Positions 63,501 to 64,000 of a DNA stretch of 64,000 nt are shown here, piece by piece. The notes under the pieces were generated by a model that made no database searches, was not told the origin of the DNA, and saw only the letters and a program-made list of their open reading frames with translations. Each line of letters begins with the position of its first letter. Position 1 is the stretch's first letter. Origin of the DNA: Trichosporon coremiiforme (lineage: Eukaryota > Basidiomycota > Tremellomycetes > Trichosporonales > Trichosporonaceae); assembly GCA_039545355.1 (NCBI GenBank), contig BCJJ01000010.1, positions 9,085 to 73,084 on the forward strand. The letters run 5' to 3'. A program made the translations under genes and the position numbers.

Positions 63501-64000
63501 CCACTGGAGATGCCGAGAGGAGTGCTGCCGGCATTGGAGCCGATGCGGCGCTGCTGGTCGGAGTCGTCGATGTAGCGGCCCGACTGGGGGTCGTACCTCT
63601 GCGACTGCTGGGCGATGGGGCGGCCCTGGCTGTCGTAGGCACTCGCGGCGCGAGAGCCACGGACAGTGCTCCAGCTGCCGTCGGGGTTGCGCTTGCGCTC
63701 CTCGTGCTCGGCAGCGAGGTAGGCGGCACCGGCACCGAGGGCGCCACCGGCGCCAGCGCCCATCAGCGCGTTGCGACCGGTGTGGTCGTCGTCGTAGTCG
63801 TCCTGGCTACGAACGCCGGTCTGGCGGTTGTAGCCGCGGTCGCCACGACTGTCGCCGCGGTTGTAGTCGCGATCGCGGTCGTTGCCGGAACCCGAGTAGA
63901 TGGCACCGGTGGCACGGTTGTCGCGACCAGAGCCGGGATAGTTCTGGCGCGAGTCGCGGTCGTCGTAGCGGCCCGACTGGTTGCGGCCGGTCTGGCCGGT
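60518..64000 (-). CDS. Very large Gly/Asp/Asn/Arg/Tyr repeat protein, 3' part
   Basis: Open for at least 1,160 codons and still open at the right edge, so its start is outside. Four kinds of modules alternate: (1) acidic-tyrosine units such as RYDDDDDDYNRS with GYGRNQRG, about 15-20 copies; (2) GAGGW(A/T/D)(N/D)P units, at least three (for example NIAGAGGWANPAEL); (3) Gly/Ala hydrophobic zippers followed by RR, such as LGAGAGAAGGYAAGRR, about four copies; (4) a Gly/Thr-rich C-terminal part ending LLQKAKDDVSDLVSSDKK. No globular domain is recognised. Arg/Tyr-rich low-complexity modules could phase-separate, while the Gly zippers could insert in or bind membranes (inference). Codon use matches other genes and no frameshift is seen, so it is under coding constraint. 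Confidence 0.8.
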   Translation of the reverse strand, partial: TGQTGRNQSGRYDDRDSRQNYPGSGRDNRATGAIYSGSGNDRDRDYNRGDSRGDRGYNRQTGVRSQDDYDDDHTGRNALMGAGAGGALGAGAAYLAAEHEERKRNPDGSWSTVRGSRAASAYDSQGRPIAQQSQRYDPQSGRYIDDSDQQRRIGSNAGSTPLGISSGVNRGNRYDDDDDDYNRSGYGRNQRGGRYDDDDDDYNRSSANRNRNVGRNIAGAGGWANPAELQGGRKTSGRYDEDDDYNRSGYGRNQRGTSGRYNDDYDDYNRSSSNRNRALGAGALGAGAGAAGGYAAGRRGNNRYDDDDDDYDNRRNYPGSGNQRGTAAFGRDSDRYGNNQRGYDDRYDDRYDNQRYGSGNRGGSGFGSGNRYDRYGDDDYNRGSGFSSSRNQRGTQGRYDDDDDYNQSSYGRNQRGISGRYDDDGYNRSTYRNQSHTGRNAALGAGAGALAGAGAYGASRRHRDGDSDDDQFYDAQERSTHTPATGGVGSTARAQQRADEVAQQYGIDSDRQGTRGTTSTSGTTGAGAYGSSGRGQRGVSGVGAGGAGGDSYTGDSAADYPHDTSGRYTSSKQETTVVGQPQRLHHCHGGGATGTEAIAPYGGDDDRNRDTDRQRTQGRTGAGGYGRSSDDKYGNALDGTDHRDHRDRDDDYSFGNRGGGLGAGGRGGIIGGVDLSSGRNIAGSGGWADPSGFSSGNNRGTFGRGNDGRDWFDDDNYSTGQVGRGDNQRNLAKIAGVAGGAALGGAGGYAAGRRGNRYDDDDDDDYYNRSSGNRNVGRNVAGAGGWTNPSEFGSGNNRNRNRYDDDDDYDNYGSSNRNLSGRDQYGSSRGGAYASEGPTIIGGGAAGPGYEERFVGVIDDARLGEDQFSSHSKRANPNLDSSRGQHGRTASGTQASPTSRGPPVLTGAYDSYDQGPGPTGAEVAHQHDRVKERDMYQQHQGSNTYGSGGNYGSGTGGTKEYTGQGAARTDRDNTGDLTGRSGHGITGSAADKDLSGRSAGSGIATSGTAGTGTGSSDPNQHLSQGGAGYGAGGQQGIHTGPTTLKSGAGTGAGIGATGAGSHAAGTTDQTGTGTGASGQHIPGAYHDDSDRLPGTTAGTTSAGGTSGGLSGMASKLAGNNNIGTTGPTGTTGTTTGGNNSSGLLQKAKDDVSDLVSSDKK

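Overview
The window is nuclear DNA of a GC-rich basidiomycetous yeast. A tremellomycete of the Trichosporonales kind is my best guess, from gene content and intron style, not from a database match. Genes have very short spliceosomal introns: 24 of the 28 I could place are 31-43 nt, most with a CTGAC/CTAAC branch site a few bases before the AG. All five tRNA genes appear to carry an intron. Codons strongly prefer G or C at the third position, which opens long meaningless antisense frames. I give spliced models, so start and end are the outer limits of the coding sequence and the exons are in the evidence.

Left part (1-10.5 kb): the 3' end of an ornithine-aminotransferase-like gene interrupted by a C19 run; a Zn(II)2Cys6 transcription factor; a 2-oxoglutarate/Fe(II) oxygenase; a ferric reductase; a decayed or unrecognised gene; and an AIF/FSP1-type flavoprotein. 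The ferric reductase and the flavoprotein each have an exact ATCTGATAA box upstream, the consensus known for iron-regulatory GATA repressors.

Paralog zone (10.7-26.6 kb): eight members of one uncharacterised family, all on the minus strand, in two clusters. Five are intact and three are decayed (frameshifts, stops, internal deletions). They share an F-box-like N-terminus and a short C-terminal signature. Between the clusters lie a small protein with duplicated HPKDC-x-CVWC motifs and a Lys/Ala tail, a LURP-one-related protein, an APH-fold kinase-like protein, a secreted heme peroxidase with a CPL1-like Cys-rich tail (again with two ATCWGATAA boxes upstream), and tRNA-Pro(CGG), tRNA-Gly(GCC) and tRNA-Pro(AGG).

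Middle (26.9-44 kb): tRNA-Glu(CTC), a disordered protein, a single-pass membrane protein, tRNA-Trp(CCA), a roughly 1-kb array of AGCT motifs spaced about 22 bp apart, a 3-ketoacyl-CoA thiolase, a cytochrome P450 with four 37-bp repeats upstream (each with a GATA box), an MFS anion:cation symporter-type permease and a second 2OG oxygenase.

Right part (46-64 kb): housekeeping genes: mitochondrial ribosomal protein uL3m, ORC2, ASA1 (convergent with ORC2, 21 bp apart), a disordered acidic protein and AVL9 with a 32-nt microexon. Last comes a very large Gly/Asp/Asn/Arg/Tyr repeat protein that runs off the right edge. Long intergenic stretches (38.4-41.2, 44.0-46.1, 50.2-52.8 and 54.1-56.5 kb) hold only short tandem repeats and a few doubtful small ORFs.
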